Assembly (NCBI GenBank): GCA_031283795.1
Contig: JAITBB010000052.1
Coordinates: 1 to 10,788, forward strand
Direction: 5' to 3'
Length of the DNA: 10,788 nucleotides
Source: Rickettsiales bacterium
Lineage (GTDB): Bacteria; Pseudomonadota; Alphaproteobacteria; Rickettsiales; UBA1997
A program made the position numbers and the translations under genes. The notes beneath the pieces are model-generated. The model made no database searches and was not told the DNA's origin. It saw only the letters and a program-made list of their open reading frames with translations. Shown here piece by piece: positions 1-7,659 of the stretch. Numbering within the stretch: the stretch's first letter is position 1; every line of letters begins with the position of its first letter.

Positions 1-370
1 CCACAGCTAAGCCGCCCTTCACCTTACCAAGAATTTTACCCCCTATAACTTTATTTTCTGTTTGGCACTTCTTCAGATTATTCCAACTCTGGTATTTTCT
101 AGCGTTCTCTCTGCTGACAATCAGTTCTCCCTTCTTGTTCTCTATTTTTTCGATGTATATATCCACCTGGTCGCCGACCAACACACTCTCGCCGGCAAAC
201 TCTGACAGTGGTATATAGCCGACAGTCTTACCACCAATATCCACAGTAACTGTCTTATTATCTATGTCTATGATGGTACCCTGGGCCACATCGCCCTCGT
301 TATAGACTGCTATTCCACAGTCATACTGGTCCAATAGATCCTCAAAATCCTCAAAGTCAAAATCTGCCAT
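1..370 (-). CDS. rpsA: 30S ribosomal protein S1, N-terminal part (cut by window edge)
   Basis: This is the first 123 codons of ribosomal protein S1, the multi-domain RNA-binding protein that helps the 30S subunit engage mRNA with weak Shine-Dalgarno sites. The ATG is complement(368-370), and the protein starts MADFDFEDFEDLLDQY, an acidic leader. A first S1/OB-fold domain covers about residues 26-92, with recognisable GDVAQGTIIDID, VDIGGKTVGYIPLSEF and ELIVSRENA segments. A second domain begins near residue 107 (GKILGKVKGGLAV) and runs off the left edge. The gene follows cmk on the same strand after an 82-bp gap, the usual proteobacterial cmk-rpsA order. The ribosome-binding site is weak (GAAG about 5 bases before the ATG), as is also known for S1 genes elsewhere. 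No internal defect is visible. Confidence 0.93.
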   Translation of the reverse strand, partial: MADFDFEDFEDLLDQYDCGIAVYNEGDVAQGTIIDIDNKTVTVDIGGKTVGYIPLSEFAGESVLVGDQVDIYIEKIENKKGELIVSRENARKYQSWNNLKKCQTENKVIGGKILGKVKGGLAV

Positions 371-402
371 TTTTCTTCAGATAGGGTATTAATAAACAAG
401 AC

Positions 403-455
403 TAGACCTCGCCTGCCTCTGAGGACCCCCTAATCCTCAGGCGCCTAATGGTCTA
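403..455 (-). promoter_or_regulatory. Structured inverted repeat in the rpsA leader
   Basis: Between cmk and rpsA, two nested perfect arms are visible. The inner stem is CTGAGGA (419-425) with TCCTCAG (434-440) around an 8-base loop. The outer pair is TAGACC (403-408) with GGTCTA (450-455). The outer arm includes the cmk stop codon. In the leftward transcript this sits about 35-85 bases before the rpsA ATG. There is no U-run after the stem in that direction, so it does not look like an intrinsic terminator. It may be an S1-responsive leader, by analogy with known autogenous control of S1 genes in other bacteria; that role is inference. Confidence 0.45.
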
Positions 456-1076
456 AAACCTAATAAACGACCGGACATAGGAAAACACCTCATCGATACC
501 CATGCTGGTCGTATCGACCTCCCTGGCGTCCTCGGCCCTCTTCAGAGGCGAGTCTGCCCTTTCGCTGTCTCTCCTATCCCTCTCCCTCAGACTAGAGAGA
601 ATTTCATTATAGTCAATGCTTTTATCTCTTAGAAGCAACTCCCTGTACCTTCTCCTGGCTCTTTCCTCGACAGAGGCCATAATAAAGAACTTATAGCTGG
701 CTCCGGGACATATGACGGTGCCTATATCCCTTCCATCGAGTACAGCGCCACCATCCTGGTTAGCAAAATCCACCTGAAGGTTGAACAAAAATTTTCTCAC
801 CTCCGGAATCACCGCTATCTTGGATGTAATCGCGCTAACCTCCTCCGCGTAGAGATCTGGGTTATCCAGATTAGAGAAATCAGCGCCATCCATTAGGACC
901 AGTATTTTATCTTTATCTAGAGAGTCTCCGATGGAATTTCTCAGTAGATGGAGCCCTATTGCTCTATAGAGGCCACCCGTATTAAGATATGGTAGACCAT
1001 AGAATTTTGCTAACTTCTTAGCCAAAGTTCCCTTTCCCGAGGCCACCGGACCGTCTATGGCTATTATTCTATTCAT
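453..1076 (-). CDS. cmk: Cytidylate kinase
   Basis: Cytosolic nucleoside monophosphate kinase that phosphorylates CMP and dCMP with ATP in pyrimidine nucleotide supply. Family motifs appear in order, numbered from the start MNRIIAIDGP: P-loop GPVASGKGT (residues 9-17), YLNTGGLYR (30-38, the usual DTGAMYR site), DGRDIGT (114-120), SVEERARRR lid region (135-143), RDRRDSERADSPL (166-178) and VDTTSM near 187-192. The length is 207 residues, slightly short but normal for alphaproteobacteria. The start at 1076 places the P-loop at the usual distance from the N-terminus. An ATG at 1097 adds seven residues (MAKTRLF) and has the better ribosome-binding site (AGAGAG about 7 bases upstream), so it is a real alternative. 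The frame stays open to a TTG at 1154, which is less likely. It lies directly upstream of rpsA, probably in one transcript. Confidence 0.95.
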   Translation of the reverse strand: MNRIIAIDGPVASGKGTLAKKLAKFYGLPYLNTGGLYRAIGLHLLRNSIGDSLDKDKILVLMDGADFSNLDNPDLYAEEVSAITSKIAVIPEVRKFLFNLQVDFANQDGGAVLDGRDIGTVICPGASYKFFIMASVEERARRRYRELLLRDKSIDYNEILSSLRERDRRDSERADSPLKRAEDAREVDTTSMGIDEVFSYVRSFIRF

Positions 1077-1172
1077 AAACAACCGTGTTTTTGCCATGCT
1101 AACTCTCTGCTTAATTTTGTCAATTGGACTACAGAGTATTCTTTTTCTGTTCAACTTTTTTAACGGCAGGCA

Positions 1173-1397
1173 TTATTCCCTCAAAATGATAGGGGTGTTG
1201 AACAGATGGTAAAATTGACCTCTATTGTCTATCTCCAGCGGGCCATTGTTTATCCTCCATGGGCATTTATAGAAGTTGTCGGCTGAGCAGCTCACGTATT
1301 CCCGTTGAGAATATGAGAATATGAATACAATGGTCCCCGAGGCTTTTTTACATTTCTGTCGCTCGAAAGTAATAAGCGGAAAATAGCCCCCTAACAA
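1173..1397 (-). CDS. Small hypothetical ORF upstream of cmk (74 aa, doubtful)
   Basis: This is an open frame of 74 codons on the same strand as cmk, ending about 75 bases before the cmk start. I do not recognise the protein. It has three cysteines (residues 16, 37, 45) around a segment CSADNFYKCPWRINNG, and no signal peptide or clear membrane helix. Codon choice looks like the neighbours, which is mildly in favour. Against it: the only available start is a TTG at 1397, directly preceded by an in-frame TAA one codon upstream, and no convincing Shine-Dalgarno site is present. It could be a real small gene, a remnant of a longer gene, or chance. A possible promoter (1421-1449) would transcribe it. 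Confidence 0.27.
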   Translation of the reverse strand: MLGGYFPLITFERQKCKKASGTIVFIFSYSQREYVSCSADNFYKCPWRINNGPLEIDNRGQFYHLFNTPIILRE

Positions 1398-1406
1398 TCT
1401 TTAGAG

Positions 1407-1432
1407 TATTGATTTTTACTATTATATCAATA
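1407..1432. promoter_or_regulatory. Inverted repeat in divergent intergenic region (possible operator)
   Basis: Perfect 7-base arms, TATTGAT (1407-1413) and ATCAATA (1426-1432), are separated by a 12-base AT-rich spacer. It lies between the leftward cmk side and the rightward giant gene and overlaps the possible leftward -10 box. The symmetry would suit a dimeric repressor, but in sequence this AT-rich a 7-base inverted repeat can also arise by chance. Confidence 0.25.
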
Positions 1433-1449
1433 AATTTCGGAAAGAGCAA
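1421..1449 (-). promoter_or_regulatory. Possible leftward promoter for the cmk-rpsA unit
   Basis: On the minus strand there is a perfect TATAAT (complement 1421-1426), with TTGCTC (complement 1444-1449) 17 bases upstream. The -10 matches the sigma-70 consensus fully; the -35 matches only the TTG. Transcription would begin near 1414 and run through 1173-1397 into cmk and rpsA. The sequence is AT-rich, so chance matches are likely. Confidence 0.35.
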
Positions 1450-1458
1450 AAAATTGAA

Positions 1459-1463
1459 AAGGA
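1459..1463 (+). promoter_or_regulatory. Ribosome-binding site of the giant ORF
   Basis: AAGGA lies 7 bases before the ATG at 1471, a normal spacing. This supports that ATG as the start of the 1672-codon frame. Confidence 0.6.
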
Positions 1464-1470
1464 ACAGGAT

Positions 1471-4400
1471 ATGCCGAAGAAACCCGATGAGCAGGATGAA
1501 GTTGGCGATAGTTCTGATAATAATCTCCAGGAAAGAGATAGTAGCGGCCTTCTGGAAGAATTTGACGACTCAACACGGGAAAAGCCGCCAACAGTAGTGA
1601 TTCCAAAAGTCCACAATGCTGCTTTTGAAAACAGTCCAGAGAATCAAGAAGATCTCAGTATGGATAATAATGATCCGCCAGAACTAACTGTCAGTGTAGA
1701 TCTTGATGACGAGAAGTATCAGGATAATGAACTAGATAATCCGCCAGAACGATCTAACAGTGTAGATTTTGATAACGATGTCTCTGACGCTAACTTTGAT
1801 CCAGAGGAGGTGCTGGGGGCTAATGCCGAATATCTAGGTGGCGAGATGATATCTGCAGACATTTCTCTGCGGGAAGAAAAAGAAGGGACGGGAGAAGAAG
1901 GAAAGAAGAAAGAAAAAGGAAAAAAAGATGAAGAGGAGGAGAAAAAGGATAGGGAGGCAGAAGAACAGAAAAGAAAGAAAGAAGAACAATTGGTTAAAGA
2001 CCTTAAAAAGGTCGAAGAGGAGATTAGAAAAAAAATAAACAATAGGGTTAAGGGTTACTCAATTCTTTTCAAAAAACCCGTCAATAGATGGACAAATTTT
2101 ACGCAAGATGGGGAAAAAAAACGAGCAGCTATAGAACGCAAAAAGATAAATGAACAATTGGAACCAACACAGGGGGGTAATGAAGAGGAAGGTATAATTG
2201 GCACTCTCTCCACTCTGGATAAGATAAATCAGTTGGTCGATGCGGTCTCGAAGTCGGCTGATTTCAAAGAAATAAGCAATTTGGACGATATAAATTCCTC
2301 TAAAGTGGATGCATGGTTCAGGGATTGCTTTAGGAAAAAAGTGTATGAGACGGGCTCCTCCAAACGACCGGTGGATGGTGAATTCACCGGCGCCGATGGC
2401 GCAACTGCCAAGGCTGAGGTAGCAGATTTTCTCAAATTAATAAAGGAAATATCACAGAAATATAACCTAACTATTGATGAAGCTGAAGCTCTTGCGGTAA
2501 ACACCGTACTAAATGAAAAAAAAGAAGGAGTCAATGAGTCACTAGAGCTATACAGAGTCCAACAAAATAAAGCCTTTTTAAAGGCTAGAGCCAGAATTCT
2601 TGGGAATGCTATTAAATCCATACTGGTAAACACCACTAGTCTAACGGAAACAGATGGCAGTGACAGGGAGAAATTAAATGATCTATCTAAAAATATAAGC
2701 TTAGGTTGTTTGATTAATCTTAAGCTAAAACACAATATAATGGTGGAGAATGCCAAAAAAAATCCGGCGATAGCTGAAAAGTTTGATGGTGCACAACCCA
2801 TTATAACGTCCAACAATCTATTATTCATTGGAGGTCTAACAAATGATCAGAGAGAGATAGTTAGGAACTTAGATATAAATATGAGGAATCCCGGAGCTGG
2901 TGGGTCCATAGCCGTGGCTTTGGGCCCTGGGGAGGGTAAGAGTTTTATGGTTAACACAGTCATTCCAGGCTGTCTGGATGGAACCTATGGAGAGCCTATT
3001 TACCGCACAGATAAGCCAACGGAACAGATAAATTTTACTAACAGTGAAATTAGCCCCGTTAGAACAATATTTATTAATCTTGTTCTAACGGATCTTTATA
3101 GAGGAATAACCAAAGACGAGGCTCAGAATAGCATTTTAACTAAACTCAATGAAAAATTAAAGGAATTCGCGGGCGATTCGCCAGGAGAGGGCGGCAGTGA
3201 CGGACCTCCAAGTTTTTCGTTTGTCGATGGAAGGTTGACAATAAGTGGCGTGCTCGATTCCAAGTACATTGTACTGGCCGTAGATGAGTACCATCAGTTA
3301 CCGGAGCCAGTATTCAGTGCTGTCAATAAGCTTTTGACCGGATTGACAGAGAATGGGCTAAAATGCCAACTGATGATGGTTAGTGCTACACCAAATATCA
3401 GTATACTGAAGAATGAAATGGAATGTGGTGTTGAGGTGAATAGAAACAAAGCGGACATTGAAAAATACGAAAGTCTAAGAGAAACCTTCACAGATAGTCT
3501 GAGGGATTTTCATATTCTGGGTACGAATCCTATCACCGGGACGGATGAAGCAATACCAAGACACAGACTAGGTTTAATTGGCGATGATAATGATATGTTT
3601 AAGAATCTTAGAAAAGATCTTAGCCAAACTGCCTACAGAACTCAGTTGTTACTGCCGGATGTGAATCCGGAGGATCTTGAAAGTATCGCCAATATGATAG
3701 GCAAGGTCAATTCGGATACAAATGGTAGTAAGGAATTACATAGGGAAAAACTAGGACTAGTTAATCGCGGCATTAGGATGATACTCTTCAGAGATGCTGA
3801 TAACAAATTGATTTGTCTTAAAATGAATGATAAAAATGAATTTACTATTTCAAAGGATTTCAATGAAGCATGCCTCGAGAAAGAATATAATCCTGCGATA
3901 GATGGAAGAGTGCTGATGCTCTACAGTAAGAGCAACTGTGTGGGAGGAGATTTTGGAAAATTCAGTGTTGGAGTTGAACAACAAATGATTTACAGTAATA
4001 ACACTCCAGATATTGCCCAGATCAAACAGTACACCGCCAGAAATAGACGTGGAGATATGACCAAACTGGATAAGAACACAGATCTGGTTATCAGGACCAG
4101 TGAAGCGTTCTCAAGTAACGACGAATTCATAGAAAAGATCCGGAGCCTCGAAGCACTGAGGGAAGCAAGAGCAGCTGTTAACTATTCCAAAAATGAATTG
4201 ATTCTGAAAATGAAAAAAAATGGATTTAAGGATAATGATATTAAAGCGCTGCTACAATCCATAAAGAAGAGTGAATCATATACACATCTGGGGTCTACCT
4301 ACTGTGATGAGATAGTTAGACATTTAAAGGTCTATGAATTAGCCCTGAAAAACGAGGAAAATCTGGTGCGGGCCGAAAGTGGTTTGCCTAAGAAAAAAGA

Positions 4401-6489
4401 GGTTGGATCAGAGGCATTATCACAGGAGAATATGGAGGAGGACTCCAGGGGCAATTTTAAAATAATGATTGGGCAGAAACAGAAAGAACGTCTGACGTTA
4501 ACCAAAACTATTAGTAGGGATATCAAAAACGGGAAGAAAGTTTCAGATTATCAGGATTCGTACGACATGTACAGCAATAACATGATCTCCGCAGAACACA
4601 AAGCCCGGGAGGGGTATCAGAAATTTACCGGAGCTGCAGAGGAAATCAAAGAACATAATATCGCAGCATACAAACAGACAATCGATGGCGTGAACAAAAC
4701 AATAATATTTCTGGATGAGGTTATATCCAGAATTAATGAAATCGAAGCCGCTGGAACGAGTGGGGATAAAATTCAATACAAAAATGAAAATGAAAAGTAT
4801 TTTGACCTCTATACATATATAGAGAAAAACAGCAAATTAGATGGGAAATTACTTAAAAAAAATATTCAAATTCCTTCTACGGATATCAGAAAAATAGTCG
4901 GATACAGCATACATGAATTAAAATACTTTGTGGCACATGGGGGAAATTTCTGTGGAGACCAAAGTGAGTTGAGAGCCTGGAGTACCAAGAGTCAAGAGGA
5001 ACAGGATAAGATACTGAAATCTAATAAAAATACCAATAGTCTAAAAGGATCATTGGATTTTATAGAATCTTTATCTAGAAAGGCTAGAGAGAAGAAAATC
5101 GGCCTTATACTAACTGATATCCTGAGGGAAAATAAAATAAAGTCTAGAGACATCGTAGGCGATACGGATTTACTAGAAAATGTTCTCAAATTTTCCCTTC
5201 TGAAAGCTGGTAGCGCGGCAGCGGTGGCTGCTGCGAAATCCACTGGGATGCACAGTACTTCAAAACTGAAATGGAGCGACGAAAGAAGAATAGGAAAGAT
5301 GGACGATAAAAGCTCTGAAATTATTACTGAAACTTTGAAAAATATTCAGTTCTACAGGGAAAACAAGGATAATATGTTGGCATATGAATCAATTGTTAAA
5401 ATGGTCGAAAAAATAAGGGCCATTGATAGGACAGTGGCACAATATCAGACTCAGCTGACGGACGCGGAAGAGAAAGATATTCGGAATAGCAGGAATTCTA
5501 GACAGGATCCGGAAGTAGATAGTTCCAACCAAACCATTATTCATAGTAGAAGAAGCGATCACCTATACAGCAAACTAAGGTATTTTGAAGGTGAACTGGA
5601 GCGTCTGAAATCTAGAAAGAAAATTCTAGATCTGGCTCTGGTGGGATCTGAAAACACCACCACAACCGTAGATGCCGACATCAATAAAATACGTGGAGAA
5701 ATAAAAAACCGTGAGGATAAACTAGAGGAAGTGCAGAAGCTGAAGTTGGGAGAGGATATACACGAGGCGGTAGGTAAGCTTGCGAGAGATAGGAATGAGC
5801 AGCAGAAAAAGATGACGGCGTCAGAATCAGACCTAAAAATAAATGAGTCGCAGCCAGATCCAGGACATAATCCAGAAAATGTCGTGAAAAATAAAAATGG
5901 GGAAGTATTGGAGGAAACATTAGGAGAGCTGCGTAAAAAACAAAAGCAGATCTTGAATCTGACTGAGTGTGTAGACAAGTTCCATAAACTAAAAGAAGAA
6001 TTTAAAGGCAAAAAAGAGGAACACGGACCAATAAATATCGATGATAAGAATAAAAAAGAAGAGAAAAAGGAAGAAAAAAAGGAAGATGGGGAAAGTCATG
6101 CGATAACAGAGGAAGGAATTAGGAAAGAGCATACTGAACTAAACGAGAAAAAGGCAAAAACAGAGGGAGAATCAGAGGAACTGGACAAAAAAATAGAGGA
6201 GGAGACGAAGAAGACACATTTAGGAGTAGGTGGACAGCTGTCAAATTTTGGATATGGGGGAAAAGATAAACCGCTGTCAGAAGGGTCAAAAATAACTATA
6301 AATGTACTTAGGCGGAGGCCAGACAAAAATAGGCAACCGGAAACAGACAGTGTAGTGAGTGGCACAGGAGATAAACTGAAATCTTTAGAGGTTTTTTCCA
6401 CCAGAAATAACAGCCTACAGTACAAGAAGGTGGATAACAATAAACCATCCTTTCGGGTCAGAAGGAAAGAAGGAATAAAGGGCAAATAA
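1471..6489 (+). CDS. Giant coiled-coil protein with divergent SecA/SF2-helicase-like ATPase domain (1672 aa)
   Basis: I do not recognise a named gene. Residues 1-130 are acidic and low-complexity, with an imperfect repeat (DPPELTVSVD at 68-77, NPPERSNSVD at 90-99). Residues 130-195 are almost entirely E/K/R and probably coiled coil. A motor-like domain follows at about 450-870. It has LTNDQREIV (possible Q motif, near 455), a Walker A-like ALGPGEGKSFM (483-493; like SecA MxTGEGKT, it lacks the first Gly of the classical P-loop), VLAVDEYHQLPE (601-612, DExH type, D605/E606), MMVSATPNI (635-643, SAT motif), NCVGGDFGKFS (822-832, resembling SecA AGRGTDIKL) and QIKQYTARNRRGD (850-862, motif VI with R857/R860). 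Residues 880-1560 are long, charged and helical, and the last 110 residues are basic. No signal peptide or transmembrane helix is seen, so it is probably cytosolic or an exported effector. ATPase activity is inferred from the motifs; partner and substrate are unknown. Confidence 0.85.
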   Translation: MPKKPDEQDEVGDSSDNNLQERDSSGLLEEFDDSTREKPPTVVIPKVHNAAFENSPENQEDLSMDNNDPPELTVSVDLDDEKYQDNELDNPPERSNSVDFDNDVSDANFDPEEVLGANAEYLGGEMISADISLREEKEGTGEEGKKKEKGKKDEEEEKKDREAEEQKRKKEEQLVKDLKKVEEEIRKKINNRVKGYSILFKKPVNRWTNFTQDGEKKRAAIERKKINEQLEPTQGGNEEEGIIGTLSTLDKINQLVDAVSKSADFKEISNLDDINSSKVDAWFRDCFRKKVYETGSSKRPVDGEFTGADGATAKAEVADFLKLIKEISQKYNLTIDEAEALAVNTVLNEKKEGVNESLELYRVQQNKAFLKARARILGNAIKSILVNTTSLTETDGSDREKLNDLSKNISLGCLINLKLKHNIMVENAKKNPAIAEKFDGAQPIITSNNLLFIGGLTNDQREIVRNLDINMRNPGAGGSIAVALGPGEGKSFMVNTVIPGCLDGTYGEPIYRTDKPTEQINFTNSEISPVRTIFINLVLTDLYRGITKDEAQNSILTKLNEKLKEFAGDSPGEGGSDGPPSFSFVDGRLTISGVLDSKYIVLAVDEYHQLPEPVFSAVNKLLTGLTENGLKCQLMMVSATPNISILKNEMECGVEVNRNKADIEKYESLRETFTDSLRDFHILGTNPITGTDEAIPRHRLGLIGDDNDMFKNLRKDLSQTAYRTQLLLPDVNPEDLESIANMIGKVNSDTNGSKELHREKLGLVNRGIRMILFRDADNKLICLKMNDKNEFTISKDFNEACLEKEYNPAIDGRVLMLYSKSNCVGGDFGKFSVGVEQQMIYSNNTPDIAQIKQYTARNRRGDMTKLDKNTDLVIRTSEAFSSNDEFIEKIRSLEALREARAAVNYSKNELILKMKKNGFKDNDIKALLQSIKKSESYTHLGSTYCDEIVRHLKVYELALKNEENLVRAESGLPKKKEVGSEALSQENMEEDSRGNFKIMIGQKQKERLTLTKTISRDIKNGKKVSDYQDSYDMYSNNMISAEHKAREGYQKFTGAAEEIKEHNIAAYKQTIDGVNKTIIFLDEVISRINEIEAAGTSGDKIQYKNENEKYFDLYTYIEKNSKLDGKLLKKNIQIPSTDIRKIVGYSIHELKYFVAHGGNFCGDQSELRAWSTKSQEEQDKILKSNKNTNSLKGSLDFIESLSRKAREKKIGLILTDILRENKIKSRDIVGDTDLLENVLKFSLLKAGSAAAVAAAKSTGMHSTSKLKWSDERRIGKMDDKSSEIITETLKNIQFYRENKDNMLAYESIVKMVEKIRAIDRTVAQYQTQLTDAEEKDIRNSRNSRQDPEVDSSNQTIIHSRRSDHLYSKLRYFEGELERLKSRKKILDLALVGSENTTTTVDADINKIRGEIKNREDKLEEVQKLKLGEDIHEAVGKLARDRNEQQKKMTASESDLKINESQPDPGHNPENVVKNKNGEVLEETLGELRKKQKQILNLTECVDKFHKLKEEFKGKKEEHGPINIDDKNKKEEKKEEKKEDGESHAITEEGIRKEHTELNEKKAKTEGESEELDKKIEEETKKTHLGVGGQLSNFGYGGKDKPLSEGSKITINVLRRRPDKNRQPETDSVVSGTGDKLKSLEVFSTRNNSLQYKKVDNNKPSFRVRRKEGIKGK
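1663..1776 (+). repeat. Imperfect 66-bp-period repeat in the giant ORF N-terminus
   Basis: Two similar units (1663-1710 and 1729-1776) are spaced 66 bases, or 22 codons, apart. Both contain CCGCCAGAAC and AGTGTAGAT. At protein level they give DPPELTVSVDLDD and NPPERSNSVDFDN. The divergence suggests an old in-frame duplication within an acidic disordered region. Confidence 0.5.
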
Positions 6490-6581
6490 TAATTTTTTAA
6501 AGGATGATGGCCATGGGTTGTTTAAAAATTAAAAAAACCTTCTAGCCTGGGAACATGTTATCCATCCACATCTAAAACGAG

Positions 6582-7061
6582 GTGCTGTCAAAAAAGAGTG
6601 TAGCCAGACTAGTGGCCGGCCAGGTACTTTCTATGTACTATGACCCGGCAAATGATGATGGAAACGTGGAATCACTCTTAAAAACACTAAACGACCACTT
6701 CATTATTCCCAACTTTACGGGTAGGGACGGTAGAAGTGTGTACACTAAGGTCTATAGAAGCAGATTTACCCTTGGACTTATCAAGGGTGTTCTGGCCACC
6801 ATTGAAAAGTTGGACAGCGGAATTGTCAGCTATCTCAATGACGGCTCCAGTATTAGCCGGCTCGACAGTATGGTGCTCCAGAGTCTAAGACTTGCCCACT
6901 TTGAACTGACCAACTCAAACCTCTCTGGAAAAATTATAGTCAGTGAGTATGTTGACATTGTGGCGGAATTCTGTGACAAGGACTACACTGCCTTCGCCAA
7001 CAAGGTTCTGGATAGGATGGCCTCCGACCTCAGGGGGCAAAGGAAGAATGGTGATGGATAG
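6582..7061 (+). CDS. nusB: Transcription antitermination factor NusB
   Basis: Small all-helical RNA-binding protein that pairs with NusE (ribosomal protein S10) on boxA RNA, allowing antitermination in rRNA operons. The 159-residue protein matches the family along its length: N-terminal SVARLVAGQVLSMYY, then DSMVLQSLRLAHFEL in the middle, and the diagnostic EYVDIVAEFCDKDYTAFANKVLDRMASDLR near the C-terminus, typical of alphaproteobacterial NusB. The start is a GTG at 6582. The ATG at 6555 reads into a TAA in the same frame, so no longer version exists. The ribosome-binding site is poor because GAGG overlaps the start codon. It begins 92 bases after the giant ORF on the same strand, so readthrough from that gene is possible. 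Its stop lies 6 bases from the convergent pth stop. Confidence 0.92.
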   Translation: MLSKKSVARLVAGQVLSMYYDPANDDGNVESLLKTLNDHFIIPNFTGRDGRSVYTKVYRSRFTLGLIKGVLATIEKLDSGIVSYLNDGSSISRLDSMVLQSLRLAHFELTNSNLSGKIIVSEYVDIVAEFCDKDYTAFANKVLDRMASDLRGQRKNGDG

Positions 7062-7067
7062 ATGGAA

Positions 7068-7634
7068 TCATTGTCTACTACCCGCCACTATTCTATTGAG
7101 AAAATTTTCTCTTCTGTTAAAAAGGTCCAGAATACTGTCGCAGATTAGTGAATTGAGTCTGTTGACCATCTCCATCTCATCGGAGGTAAATCTGCTAAGG
7201 ACAAAGTCGTGTATTTCTTCCCTATTTTCTGGTCTTCCTATGCCCAACCGGACTCTATTATAGTCCCTGCCTATCATGCTGTCTATACTATTTAGGCCAT
7301 TGTGGCCGCCACTATGGCCACCAGTTTTTGTTTTGATTCTACAGAATTCTAGATCTAGATCGTCATGGAATACGAAAATATCCTCATTCCGAATTCTATA
7401 GAATGACTTTATTCGCGCTACGGCAGCCCCTGAATTATTCATGAATGTTGTCGGTTTGGCAATGATCAGATTCCAACCCTCTACATCTCCAGTGAATATT
7501 TCAGCATTGAACTTGACCCTTCTCGAGTCCAGACCATATCTCTCTCTGATAGAATCTACACACAGGAAACCAAAATTATGTCTCGTATTCTCAAAATTCC
7601 TACCACAGTTGCCGAGCCCAACAAACAAATGCAT
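7068..7634 (-). CDS. pth: Peptidyl-tRNA hydrolase
   Basis: Cytosolic enzyme that cleaves peptidyl-tRNA released from stalled ribosomes and recycles tRNA. All key family sites are present in 188 residues: N9 and H19 in FVGLGNCGRNFENTRHNFG (equivalent to E. coli N10 and H20), N66 in TFMNNSG (N68), D91 in HDDLDL (D93), and N112 in GGHSGGHNGLNSI (N114). RVRLGIGRP and the helix FTSDEMEMVNRL follow as usual. The ATG at 7634 gives the N-terminus expected for the family, MHLFVGLGN. No strong Shine-Dalgarno site is visible, but the gene begins 25 bases after the def stop, so translation may be coupled. Probably co-transcribed with def; both act in general translation. Confidence 0.95.
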   Translation of the reverse strand: MHLFVGLGNCGRNFENTRHNFGFLCVDSIRERYGLDSRRVKFNAEIFTGDVEGWNLIIAKPTTFMNNSGAAVARIKSFYRIRNEDIFVFHDDLDLEFCRIKTKTGGHSGGHNGLNSIDSMIGRDYNRVRLGIGRPENREEIHDFVLSRFTSDEMEMVNRLNSLICDSILDLFNRRENFLNRIVAGSRQ

Positions 7635-7659
7635 ATTGAGAGCTGCCTGAGTTTGAACT

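Noticed and set aside
2229..2828. Long antisense open frame opposite the giant ORF (also 5559-6011 and 6096-6485)
   Set aside because: Serine/phenylalanine/leucine-rich products are the expected reverse reading of lysine/glutamate-rich codons; no family features or ribosome-binding sites support them.
6490..6581. Terminator or promoter between the giant ORF and nusB
   Set aside because: A/T runs are present but no stem followed by a T-run, and no -35/-10 pair with acceptable spacing was found.
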